From a virus, in IMG/VR virus record IMGVR_UViG_3300029983_000036, positions 1-47,965 of that record: a stretch of 47,965 nt of DNA. One strand, written 5' to 3'. The stretch's first letter is position 1. Each line of letters opens with the position of its first letter. Positions 26,211 through 32,590 of this stretch are shown here, one piece after another. A program made the position numbers and the translations under genes. The notes beneath the pieces are model-generated. The model did no database searches and was not told where the DNA came from. It saw only the letters and a list, made by a program, of their open reading frames with translations.

Positions 26211-26242
26211 CAAATATCAGAATACTTTTTGAATAAAACAAA
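26211..26242 (-). promoter_or_regulatory. Near-consensus minus-strand promoter
   Basis: On the minus strand, TTTG (26242-26239) is followed after 20 bases by GATATTTG (26218-26211), one mismatch from TAnnTTTG. Spacing fits Bacteroidota -33/-7 promoters. It would drive the genes from 25925 down to 22091. Confidence 0.45.
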
Positions 26243-26260
26243 CTTAAGTTTTTAAAAAAA

Positions 26261-26297
26261 ACTACCACGCTCAATCAATCAAATAAAACATGGTAGT
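26261..26297 (-). terminator. Terminator of the right-hand early operon
   Basis: ACTACCA (26261-26267) and TGGTAGT (26291-26297) form a 7-bp stem with a 23-base loop. On the minus strand it is followed by TTTTTTTAAAAA, which supports termination of the genes read from the right (ending at 26363). Confidence 0.6.
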
Positions 26298-26362
26298 AAA
26301 ACCTAAAAGTATGAAAAAAATCATTTACTTGGCATTAATACGAAAGGGTAATTTAAAAAGTT

Positions 26363-26581
26363 TCATTTATTTGAAAGTTTAAACGGCCAATGCTTTTCAT
26401 TTTTTAGTTTAACCACATACGAATTAAAACCGTGTGCGATATAAGTATTTTCTGTTATTGAAAGACAATTTAAATTAAAATCATCTTTCTCTAAAGTTCG
26501 TATATAATCTGGATTAACCGGAGTTGTTCCGCTTCCGTCCCGGTTAATTTGCGATATAAATATTAGTTTTAAACCCTTCAT
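26363..26581 (-). CDS. Small early protein of unknown function (72 aa)
   Basis: Last gene of the right-hand minus operon. Polar, mixed strand and helix (TYIAHGFNSYVVKLKNEKHW), no motif. Its start overlaps the previous stop by 4 bases (26578-26581), so it is translated in coupling. Confidence 0.6.
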   Translation of the reverse strand: MKGLKLIFISQINRDGSGTTPVNPDYIRTLEKDDFNLNCLSITENTYIAHGFNSYVVKLKNEKHWPFKLSNK

Positions 26582-26760
26582 AGCTTTTGAAATTTATGTC
26601 GTGACAAACAAAGTTTACAAGTAACTTTACTTTTATCGATAGTGAATCGACTTTTTTGTTTTTCAACATATCTCTCACAAAGTGTTACAACCATATCTCC
26701 ACATCCCAAATTCGTTGTATATCCAGTCCAAAAGTGAACTGCAAATGTTTTCTTTGCCAT
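26578..26760 (-). CDS. Small Cys/His-rich protein, possible zinc binder (60 aa)
   Basis: Three cysteine sites (LGCGD, VTLCERY, CKLC) and several His residues (AVHFW, SRHKF) suggest a single zinc ribbon-like fold of the type CxC/C...CxxC. Basic overall, so nucleic-acid binding is possible. It overlaps the next gene and follows the previous by 1 base. Confidence 0.6.
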   Translation of the reverse strand: MAKKTFAVHFWTGYTTNLGCGDMVVTLCERYVEKQKSRFTIDKSKVTCKLCLSRHKFQKL

Positions 26761-26761
26761 T

Positions 26762-26959
26762 TTAGAATAGTTTAAGGTTATTTTTTAATCTGTTTGTTTC
26801 TGAAACTTTTTGATGTTCTACTGAAGACCAGTAAAGAACGGCACGAAAGGCAAAAGTTAAAATCTGAACGTGTCCGGCATTGTAGTTGAATCCTTCCCGT
26901 TTCCATCGCTTGATGATTCGGTTGATGAAACGCTTCTCGGTGCAGTACCAGACTTTCAT
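26762..26959 (-). CDS. Small basic protein of unknown function (65 aa)
   Basis: Basic and aromatic (EKRFINRIIKRWKREGFNY). ATG 26959 overlaps the stop of the gene before it (ATGA), which supports this frame over the 79-residue frame from 27017 on the same strand. No family is recognised. Confidence 0.55.
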   Translation of the reverse strand: MKVWYCTEKRFINRIIKRWKREGFNYNAGHVQILTFAFRAVLYWSSVEHQKVSETNRLKNNLKLF

Positions 26960-27123
26960 TTTGACAATTCTTTGAGTTCTGAAAGTTCGTTTTGAATTGA
27001 TGAACGGACAACACCAATTAAATCATACTGTTCTTCTGACTTAATTCCTTTCAATTCATCCCTATCAACTTTTGAGATTTCATCCAATATCTTAATTAAC
27101 GATTTGACAGTTTTGATTTTCAT
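26956..27123 (-). CDS. Small helical early protein (55 aa)
   Basis: ATGA overlaps at both ends (27120-27123 and 26956-26959) fix the frame. The product is an amphipathic, charged helix bundle-like sequence (LIKILDEISKVDRDEL, VVRSSIQNELSELKELSK). Function unknown. Confidence 0.6.
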   Translation of the reverse strand: MKIKTVKSLIKILDEISKVDRDELKGIKSEEQYDLIGVVRSSIQNELSELKELSK

Positions 27124-27776
27124 TTATATATTCCAATTTGATTGTTTATTACTTCCCTTAAATTAATTCGTTCATCCGGTGTTCTCACCCTTAATTCCTT
27201 TTTTAACTGTTTCTTGATAGCTGATGCATGTATTTTAATATCCATTAGGTCTGATTTGTCTAATTTAATCGGTTTTATTAACGATAGAGCCTCAATTTGT
27301 TCCAAATAGTGTAATCCATACGTTTTGATGATACCTTCTCTATATTTGATATTATCGCCTCCTTTTGGCCCGTTACTTTGAAAACTCTGAATGTGGATAT
27401 TGTGAAGGTTTAGGCAAATTGTACGATTAGATCCAACAGAATGGTAATGTCCTCCGGCCATCTTGCCTTTATAGTTTCCGGTAGCAATACATGGCTGATT
27501 ATAATCTATCAATCTGGCAATTTCATTAAAAATAGGCTGAACGTATTTTTTCCGGTATCTATCAGTGGTAAGTAATTCAATCGTTTTTTCTTTGTTTTCC
27601 TTATTTTTAGCTCGAATAGTTTTATTTAGCTCTTTTGTGGATCTAACTTTAATCAAGGTAGCTGAAATTAAGTGACTATGGCAATAAGGAGAAAGAATAG
27701 ATTTGCCTGGATAGTTTACTCTTTCTTCATCGCATTTTTCAAGAGTCCACTTACAAAGTTTCGGTTTATTGCTCAT
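27120..27776 (-). CDS. ninG: NinG/Rap-type recombination protein (218 aa)
   Basis: In lambda, NinG (Rap) is a structure-specific nuclease that helps Red recombination. Here the core CIATG (about residue 97), AGGHYHS, LNLHNIHIQS, NGPKGGDNIKYREGI and YGLHYLEQIE follows the NinG order, in which the AGHY and NiHxQ blocks form an HNH-like metal site. The N-terminal part has fewer cysteines than lambda NinG. It shares the operon with NinB-like, YqaJ and RecT proteins. Confidence 0.8.
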   Translation of the reverse strand: MSNKPKLCKWTLEKCDEERVNYPGKSILSPYCHSHLISATLIKVRSTKELNKTIRAKNKENKEKTIELLTTDRYRKKYVQPIFNEIARLIDYNQPCIATGNYKGKMAGGHYHSVGSNRTICLNLHNIHIQSFQSNGPKGGDNIKYREGIIKTYGLHYLEQIEALSLIKPIKLDKSDLMDIKIHASAIKKQLKKELRVRTPDERINLREVINNQIGIYK

Positions 27777-27819
27777 GTTGAAAATTTAATAGGTTGAAAA
27801 CGGCCATTGTTGAACCTTT

Positions 27820-28053
27820 CTAATCGTTGTCAATTATCCACTTAACATCAAATAAATTTGTTATTTCTCTCGTTTTAACAACACCCGGATAAGTCTTTCC
27901 AACAGATTTTGCATATCTGGGTATCGTCTTTAAATTTAGATAATCTCCTTCCAGTTTAATAAGTTCAACCAACCCAGCATTACTCCACCGGCCTTCGTGT
28001 ATAGCCTGTCCGAGTTTATGAATTGCTTTTTGTTCGTACTCAGTAAGTTGCAT
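27820..28053 (-). CDS. Small HTH-like protein, copy 2, intact (77 aa)
   Basis: ATG 28053 is chosen by comparison with copy 1 at 7298-7531; the track-length extension to 28128 would run through the array border. The protein (HKLGQAIHEGRWSN, AKSVGKTYPGVVK) matches copy 1 nearly end to end but has Glu where copy 1 has TAA. It may be a small DNA-binding regulator. Its leader is the site of cassette array 3, just as the leader of copy 1 holds array 1. Confidence 0.65.
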   Translation of the reverse strand: MQLTEYEQKAIHKLGQAIHEGRWSNAGLVELIKLEGDYLNLKTIPRYAKSVGKTYPGVVKTREITNLFDVKWIIDND

Positions 28054-28068
28054 ATGGTTTAATTTATT

Positions 28069-28088
28069 AAACTGTTGATATAAACAAG
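28069..28088 (+). other. attI-like left junction of cassette array 3
   Basis: AAACTGTTGATATAAACAAG is followed by the crossover G|TT at 28088/28089. It matches the left junction of array 1 in 15 of 20 positions or more, and lies at the same distance from the start of the HTH-like gene. Confidence 0.6.
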
Positions 28089-28100
28089 TTATGCACAAGT

Positions 28101-29174
28101 TTAAGACAGTGCCAACTTTGAGAGCCATTGCAAATAAATTTCAGTCGCTATGTTTGCAGTCATTACTGGTGGAACACTCATTCCAATTAAATAGCCCCAT
28201 CCAGTTTTTGCAAAATCATAATCTTGTGGGTATGTTCCAACATTGCAAAATTCAGCCTTTGAAAGTCTAATAGGTTTTGAAAATAATAAACTTCCATGCC
28301 TACCTTTTGCAGTTAATGTTTGGCATACTTTATCTTCATAAACATAGCCTGTATTCATATCGCTTACTTTCATTCCACATCTTGCTTTACTTTCTGCAAT
28401 ATTGTTATCCCCATATTTTCGGTTATCCCATGCTTTTTTTGCATATTCTGTAATATTTTCGCCTTCGTAATCTGCAAATTCTTTAAAACATATTTCAGGT
28501 TCATTAAATTCCAGTTTTATTTCTGGCAAAATATCAAACAAGTTCATTTGCTTTAAAAAAGGTTTTGCCAAATCTTTACGCAATGCAATAAAAAATACCC
28601 TTTCGCGCCTTTGTGGTACACCCATTTTTGAAGCATCTAATAACCAATGTTGGCAATAATAACCAGCCAAATCAAATTCACGGTATATTTGTCTCACATA
28701 CTGTATTGCATCGCCTAAAAGCAAGCCTTTTACATTTTCAGCAACCACAACTTTTGGCTGTAATTTCTTAGCCAAATCAATAAAATCAAAAAACAAAGTA
28801 TCTAAAACCTGCATCGCCTGACCTTCTCTAAAAACTTTATCTTTGCCCCAGTCTTTTTCGCGGTTACCAGCCATTGAAAAACTACTACAAGGTGGTGAAC
28901 CGTCCAATATATCCAGTTCATAAAGTTCCTGCGGCAAATCTTCACGCATTTTAAAGGTCTGTATTGGTTCTAAAAAAGCATATTTAGGGTTGTGGTTTGC
29001 TTTGTATGCTTCAATCATTTTAGGGTCAATTTCATTGCATCCTATCACATCAAAACCAGCCAATTTATAACCCATAGTTGAGCCACCTCCACAAGCAAAG
29101 CAACTAAACACTTTACCTTTATCCTTTGTAAAGTTGGCATCTTTTAAAGTCCAACGATAAGAAAACCTGTGCAT
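28101..29174 (-). CDS. dcm: Cytosine-C5 DNA methyltransferase (357 aa), cassette 3.1
   Basis: Motif I FSCFACGGGSTMGYKLAGF, motif IV GSPPCSSFS (residues 92-100, catalytic Cys96), motif VI ENVKGLL (146-152) and motif VIII QRRERVFF (188-195) are all present, and the end GMSVPPVM resembles motif X. The start is set at ATG 29174, which lies inside the cassette core GTTATGCAC; the frame to 29219 would translate the hairpin. It probably methylates phage DNA against restriction. No paired endonuclease is seen. Confidence 0.9.
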   Translation of the reverse strand: MHRFSYRWTLKDANFTKDKGKVFSCFACGGGSTMGYKLAGFDVIGCNEIDPKMIEAYKANHNPKYAFLEPIQTFKMREDLPQELYELDILDGSPPCSSFSMAGNREKDWGKDKVFREGQAMQVLDTLFFDFIDLAKKLQPKVVVAENVKGLLLGDAIQYVRQIYREFDLAGYYCQHWLLDASKMGVPQRRERVFFIALRKDLAKPFLKQMNLFDILPEIKLEFNEPEICFKEFADYEGENITEYAKKAWDNRKYGDNNIAESKARCGMKVSDMNTGYVYEDKVCQTLTAKGRHGSLLFSKPIRLSKAEFCNVGTYPQDYDFAKTGWGYLIGMSVPPVMTANIATEIYLQWLSKLALS

Positions 29175-29300
29175 AACACCGTGTATAGGTAATGTGGGTT
29201 TTTGTGGTTGTTCAATCATTGTATCTCGTATTTAAGTTATTTGTAATTCGATAGGGTAGTGCTTCGTACTCCCACACTACCCATACACGAACCGTTATTG
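29168..29300 (+). repeat. attC-like site F (133 bp)
   Basis: R'' TGTGCATAAC (29168-29177) and R' GTTATTG (29294-29300). CGTGTATAGGTAATGTGGG near 29180 pairs with CCCACACTACCCATACACG near 29271, with two mismatches and no clear bulge. The core contains the methyltransferase start codon. The stem also contains the codons of a spurious N-terminal extension of that gene. Confidence 0.75.
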
Positions 29301-29305
29301 CCAAT

Positions 29306-29887
29306 TTAAAAAAAGTTCGCGGTGGTTACTTCTGTTCGCGTTTTGACTTTCCAAAAAAGACCACGTTCGTTTAATTCAGACTTTTTCTGATCATAGTAGC
29401 GGTCTGTCTTTGTCGTGCCTCCACCAGTTACATAATTATCGTAATTTTGATTTTTGATTAATTTCAAAATTGAATCACGATTATTGATAAGCATAAATTC
29501 AGCTTTTTGGAGTGAATATTCTTTACCAGTCATTGCACTCCATCTATCTATAGCATCAATATCCAATTCAATACCTGTAATTACTTCGTATTCGCGTTTA
29601 TCATTAACAAATGAAGATGCTGGATTTATTCTATACTCATTCAATCTGGTTCCTGCGTTGATCCCATTTTCATAAAGTAATTCAATGTCAAAATCATCGC
29701 ACGAAATAGAAACACATACATTTTCTTGCAGTTGATTTATCTTTTCACGGCTACACGAAACAGTAATTCCGTCTTTTTCAAAATCGCAAAAAGGTTCGCT
29801 TTCAAATAAGTCTAAAATAGACTCAATTTTTTTAAAGTTTTCCTCTCCAAATTCGACAATAAAATCTTCTTTTAAATCTTCAAACAT
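29306..29887 (-). CDS. Protein of unknown function (193 aa), cassette 3.2
   Basis: ATG 29887 is chosen, because residues from 29908 would come from the core site region. Acidic first half (FEDLKEDFIVEFGEENFKK), a Cys-containing beta segment, then a mixed C-terminal half that ends with KSELNERGLFWKVKT. No family is recognised. It fills a 735-bp cassette with exactly complementary 10-base borders. Confidence 0.6.
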   Translation of the reverse strand: MFEDLKEDFIVEFGEENFKKIESILDLFESEPFCDFEKDGITVSCSREKINQLQENVCVSISCDDFDIELLYENGINAGTRLNEYRINPASSFVNDKREYEVITGIELDIDAIDRWSAMTGKEYSLQKAEFMLINNRDSILKLIKNQNYDNYVTGGGTTKTDRYYDQKKSELNERGLFWKVKTRTEVTTANFF

Positions 29888-29902
29888 GACTGAAATGTAA
29901 AC

Positions 29903-30035
29903 TGGCAATAACTTCGCATACCCGGCAATAAGGGTAGCACTGGTTTGCCAACATTATAGGTACTTGTAAATTTATCGCTGACAGATAGGGAAGTACCATT
30001 TAAACCCTTACTGCGTGTATGCTACAATGTTAGTT
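29903..30035 (+). repeat. attC-like site G (133 bp)
   Basis: R'' TGGCAATAAC (29903-29912) and R' GTTAGTT (30029-30035). GCATACCCGGCAATAAGGGT near 29917 pairs with ACCCTTACTGCGTGTATGC near 30003, leaving one G of the left arm unpaired. The bulge position matches sites B and D. Confidence 0.75.
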
Positions 30036-30055
30036 CAAAAAGGTATATTCGTGAA
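30030..30055 (+). repeat. Right flank of array 3, identical to right flank of array 1
   Basis: The 26 bases starting TTAGTTCAAAAAGGTATATT are the same as 8882-8907. Here they end at the stop codon of the DnaA-domain gene (TAA in the minus direction at 30058-30056), so the original site was the short gap between that gene and the HTH-like gene. Confidence 0.85.
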
Positions 30056-30565
30056 TTATTCTTTGATGTTAATTTTGAAATTGCTTTCCATCTCACCGAT
30101 TTTGTATTTTAACAACAATGGAAAGTTAGTGAAAATATCCTTAAACTGTTCCCGATAAGTACGATTTGTTGAATAAAGATTCTGGATTGTTTTAATAGAG
30201 TGGCAGCAAGTTGCATGATCCTTTCCAAATTCAGCAGCAGCCGAAGCAAGCGACAACCCTAAATAAATTTTATTGTAAGCCATAATAAACTGTCTTGCTT
30301 GAACAACTTCACGTTTTCTAGTTTTTAGTTTTAATTCTGACGTACGGCAACCAGAGTCTACACATACGTCGTGACGAAAGTTATTTGTTACCATTTCAAA
30401 GGGTGCGTCTTCAAAAGTTAAATATAACCCTGAAAGCCTTAAAATAGAACCATAAGGTAGCTTTATTGGATTAAGTTCAAACGAACACCAACCGTTTTTA
30501 AGTCGAGTGGGTTGGTTATTGAAGATGTATTCATTCCCTAGTTGATCAACTGCTAGAAATGCCAT
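30056..30565 (-). CDS. Protein with a DnaA domain IV-like DNA-binding domain (169 aa)
   Basis: Residues 82-133 (TRKREVVQARQFIMAYN, LSLASAAAEFGKDHATCCHSI) follow the C-terminal domain of DnaA, in which GRDHTTVxHA contacts the DnaA box; here it is GKDHATCCHS. The AAA+ part of DnaA is absent, and residues 1-80 are a different, beta-rich domain. It could recruit host replication proteins to a phage origin or act as a repressor. It lies at the right edge of array 3. Confidence 0.75.
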   Translation of the reverse strand: MAFLAVDQLGNEYIFNNQPTRLKNGWCSFELNPIKLPYGSILRLSGLYLTFEDAPFEMVTNNFRHDVCVDSGCRTSELKLKTRKREVVQARQFIMAYNKIYLGLSLASAAAEFGKDHATCCHSIKTIQNLYSTNRTYREQFKDIFTNFPLLLKYKIGEMESNFKINIKE

Positions 30566-30578
30566 AGTTTATAATTTT

Positions 30579-31085
30579 TTATTGTTTTTGTTTTTTCCAG
30601 TCTTTTGTCGGGTCCGGGATCATATCATTTTCAAATCCCGTACTGAACGATTCTGCATATAACATTTGCATATTTTCATAGTAATGAACTGCATCTGATT
30701 TATGCATTTTTGTAGTTGTTAATCTGAAAGGTTCTTTGTATGTTTCGCTCGTTTTAAAGTTGATAATAGGCTCTACTTTCAACCATTCATCTAATATTCT
30801 TTGCTTATAATCTGGTGGCAAACAGTGAACCATACACCATTCATGCACCATCTTTTTTGATGGATCTTTGAATGTTCCACCTTCAACAAGTGCAGCCTCA
30901 AAGTATTTATAGGGTATTCCCCACATTGCGTTATTTTGCTCCAAAGAACGGATATTTTCAACTTTGCGAATGATATTAATATACCTTCCGTCGGGCAATA
31001 GTTTGATAAGCAATTTAAACTCACTAATATTTTCATAGGTGATTTTATCGCCTTGCTTATCAAACCAGGTCTCAATGTCTTTCAC
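30579..31085 (-). CDS. NinB-like recombination protein (168 aa)
   Basis: IRSLEQNNAMWG (about residues 45-56) and the following helices resemble the RTxxQNxxfW pattern of lambda NinB (Orf), a protein that loads recombinases on SSB-coated DNA. The end is basic (DWKKQKQ). Its place with NinG, YqaJ and RecT supports a recombination role. Moderately sure of the family. Confidence 0.55.
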   Translation of the reverse strand: MKDIETWFDKQGDKITYENISEFKLLIKLLPDGRYINIIRKVENIRSLEQNNAMWGIPYKYFEAALVEGGTFKDPSKKMVHEWCMVHCLPPDYKQRILDEWLKVEPIINFKTSETYKEPFRLTTTKMHKSDAVHYYENMQMLYAESFSTGFENDMIPDPTKDWKKQKQ

Positions 31086-31087
31086 TT

Positions 31088-32485
31088 TTACAATGAATTG
31101 ATTTGTGAATTAGCCCAAACCTTAAACGCTTCAAATTTTGCATTAATAACATTTGCAACGGCAATAGAAGTAGCGTCGTTAAGTTCAGGTATGGTTAATA
31201 AAATTGATTCAACCATTTTGACAAGCTTCTCTTTATCCGGTGCTTTTGCTGCTGCTTTTTCGGCTGCGATACGTTCAGATTCTTTCCGGGTTTCTTCATC
31301 CTTTTTGTCCTGAATTTCTTTTTCAAGAAGTAGCCTTTGTGATTCAGCCTTTAATCTTTCTGTTCTGGCTGCATCTTCAATGGTTTTTTGCTTTGTAATT
31401 GCCTCTTGTCTTTCTTTTTCAAGAATAGCATTTTGCTTTTGACGTTCAGCTTCAGCCTTTTCACGTTCAATTTTTGCAGCCAATTCAATAGCGTCCTGTT
31501 TTACTTTTGCTTCTGCGCGTTCCTTTGCTAAAACTGCATCATGTTTTTCTTTCTCAATACGTGCCTTTTCGTCAGCGTCAGCCTTTTGTTTTGCAATTAG
31601 TTCGGCCTGTCTTTTGCGTTCAGCTTCGAGTTTATCAGACTCTTCCTTTAGCTTGCGTTCAAACTCTGCTTGTTTTTGTTTGCGTTCTTTTTCTTCCTGT
31701 GCAATTCTTTCTTGAGTCAACCGTTCTTTTTCAATTGCCTCGGCTTTTAACCTTTCGTTTTCAAGTCTGATTCTTTCCTGTTCGGCTTCATAAGTTATTT
31801 TTTTTGCTTTGAGTGAATCAAGCAACGCTTTGTAGTTTTCATCCGACATTGAACCCATTGAAATTACAGAAACCAAATCATTTTGAAATTGATCGTATTT
31901 GTAAAGTTCAGAAATTCTTTCCCTTCCAAGTTTATCAATCCTTTCATTATCAATCCTGAGTTGTTCGGCTTCCCGTTCTGCCTTAATTTTAGCCTCATAA
32001 GCAACCTTCAATCCCAACAGATAAGAATCAAAAACAATATCAGCCATCAATCCCAAATTTGAAGCGGGATATTCAGTGAATTGTTTTGTCAATGTCAAGC
32101 GGTCGGCTTCAAGTTTTGCAATCCGTTCCTTTTCGATATTTTCAAAATGCTTTTCAATTTCAGATAGTTTTTCTTCCATCTGTTCAACTGGTGCAGTTTC
32201 TTTGTTTTTCCAAGCATCGACAAACTTGCCAGCAGCCAAAAAGAAAGCCTTTTGTGTTTTATGAATATCGGCGATTCCGGTTCGGGTTTTAACAAGCTTT
32301 AACCTTAATTCTCTTGCTTCGTTGCAAAGTTCTTTCGTCAGTTCTTTTGTGATTAATTGCTCATAAATTTGAGCGTATCCATCACGTTCGGTAATTTTAG
32401 GCAAAAAAGCCTGTTCAATTGTTGCTACTTGGACTTCTTCGAGTCCGTACTCTTTAGGATCAACTTTTACTAATTCGGTGTTCAT
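31088..32485 (-). CDS. Long coiled-coil protein of the recombination operon (465 aa)
   Basis: Residues 1-130 form a helical head, and roughly residues 165-420 are a continuous Lys/Glu/Ala/Arg-rich coiled coil reminiscent of TolA or SMC arms. A short helical tail follows (VESILLTIPELNDATS). No ATPase motif. Similar proteins sit beside RecT and YqaJ genes in other phages and may help single-strand annealing, but the function is unknown. Confidence 0.65.
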   Translation of the reverse strand: MNTELVKVDPKEYGLEEVQVATIEQAFLPKITERDGYAQIYEQLITKELTKELCNEARELRLKLVKTRTGIADIHKTQKAFFLAAGKFVDAWKNKETAPVEQMEEKLSEIEKHFENIEKERIAKLEADRLTLTKQFTEYPASNLGLMADIVFDSYLLGLKVAYEAKIKAEREAEQLRIDNERIDKLGRERISELYKYDQFQNDLVSVISMGSMSDENYKALLDSLKAKKITYEAEQERIRLENERLKAEAIEKERLTQERIAQEEKERKQKQAEFERKLKEESDKLEAERKRQAELIAKQKADADEKARIEKEKHDAVLAKERAEAKVKQDAIELAAKIEREKAEAERQKQNAILEKERQEAITKQKTIEDAARTERLKAESQRLLLEKEIQDKKDEETRKESERIAAEKAAAKAPDKEKLVKMVESILLTIPELNDATSIAVANVINAKFEAFKVWANSQINSL

Positions 32486-32590
32486 TTTGATTTAAGATTT
32501 TAAGTGTATGTAAATTTAATGTTTATAAACGTGTTAATAAAGTGTTTGTGTATGCTGTAAAACATCAAACAGTAAATAAGTTCGAGGTTT

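Larger units (their letters stand above)
28089..30029 (+). mobile_element. Cassette array 3: two integron-like gene cassettes
   Basis: Cassettes are 28089-29294 and 29295-30029. GTTATGCACA (28088-28097) is the exact reverse complement of TGTGCATAAC (29168-29177); GTTATTGCCA (29294-29303) is the exact reverse complement of TGGCAATAAC (29903-29912). Hairpins of about 135 bp follow each AAC core. The array lies between the DnaA-domain gene and the HTH-like gene in the minus operon. The right flank equals that of array 1. Confidence 0.78.

Noticed and set aside
26311-26382. Short plus-strand frame starting MKKIIYLALIRKG
   Set aside because: Only 23 codons, overlapping the end of a minus-strand gene and next to a terminator; no support as a gene.
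26778-27017. 79-residue minus-strand frame
   Set aside because: It competes with two frames joined by ATGA overlaps (26762-26959 and 26956-27123), which fit the operon better.
28101-28128. Extension of the HTH-like gene 2 to 28128 and of the methyltransferase to 29219
   Set aside because: Both extensions would translate cassette core or hairpin sequence; the paralog comparison and border positions favour the internal starts.
31507-32292. Plus-strand frames opposite the coiled-coil gene
   Set aside because: Antisense of a Lys/Glu-rich repeat sequence; composition is biased, and no leader or operon context is present.
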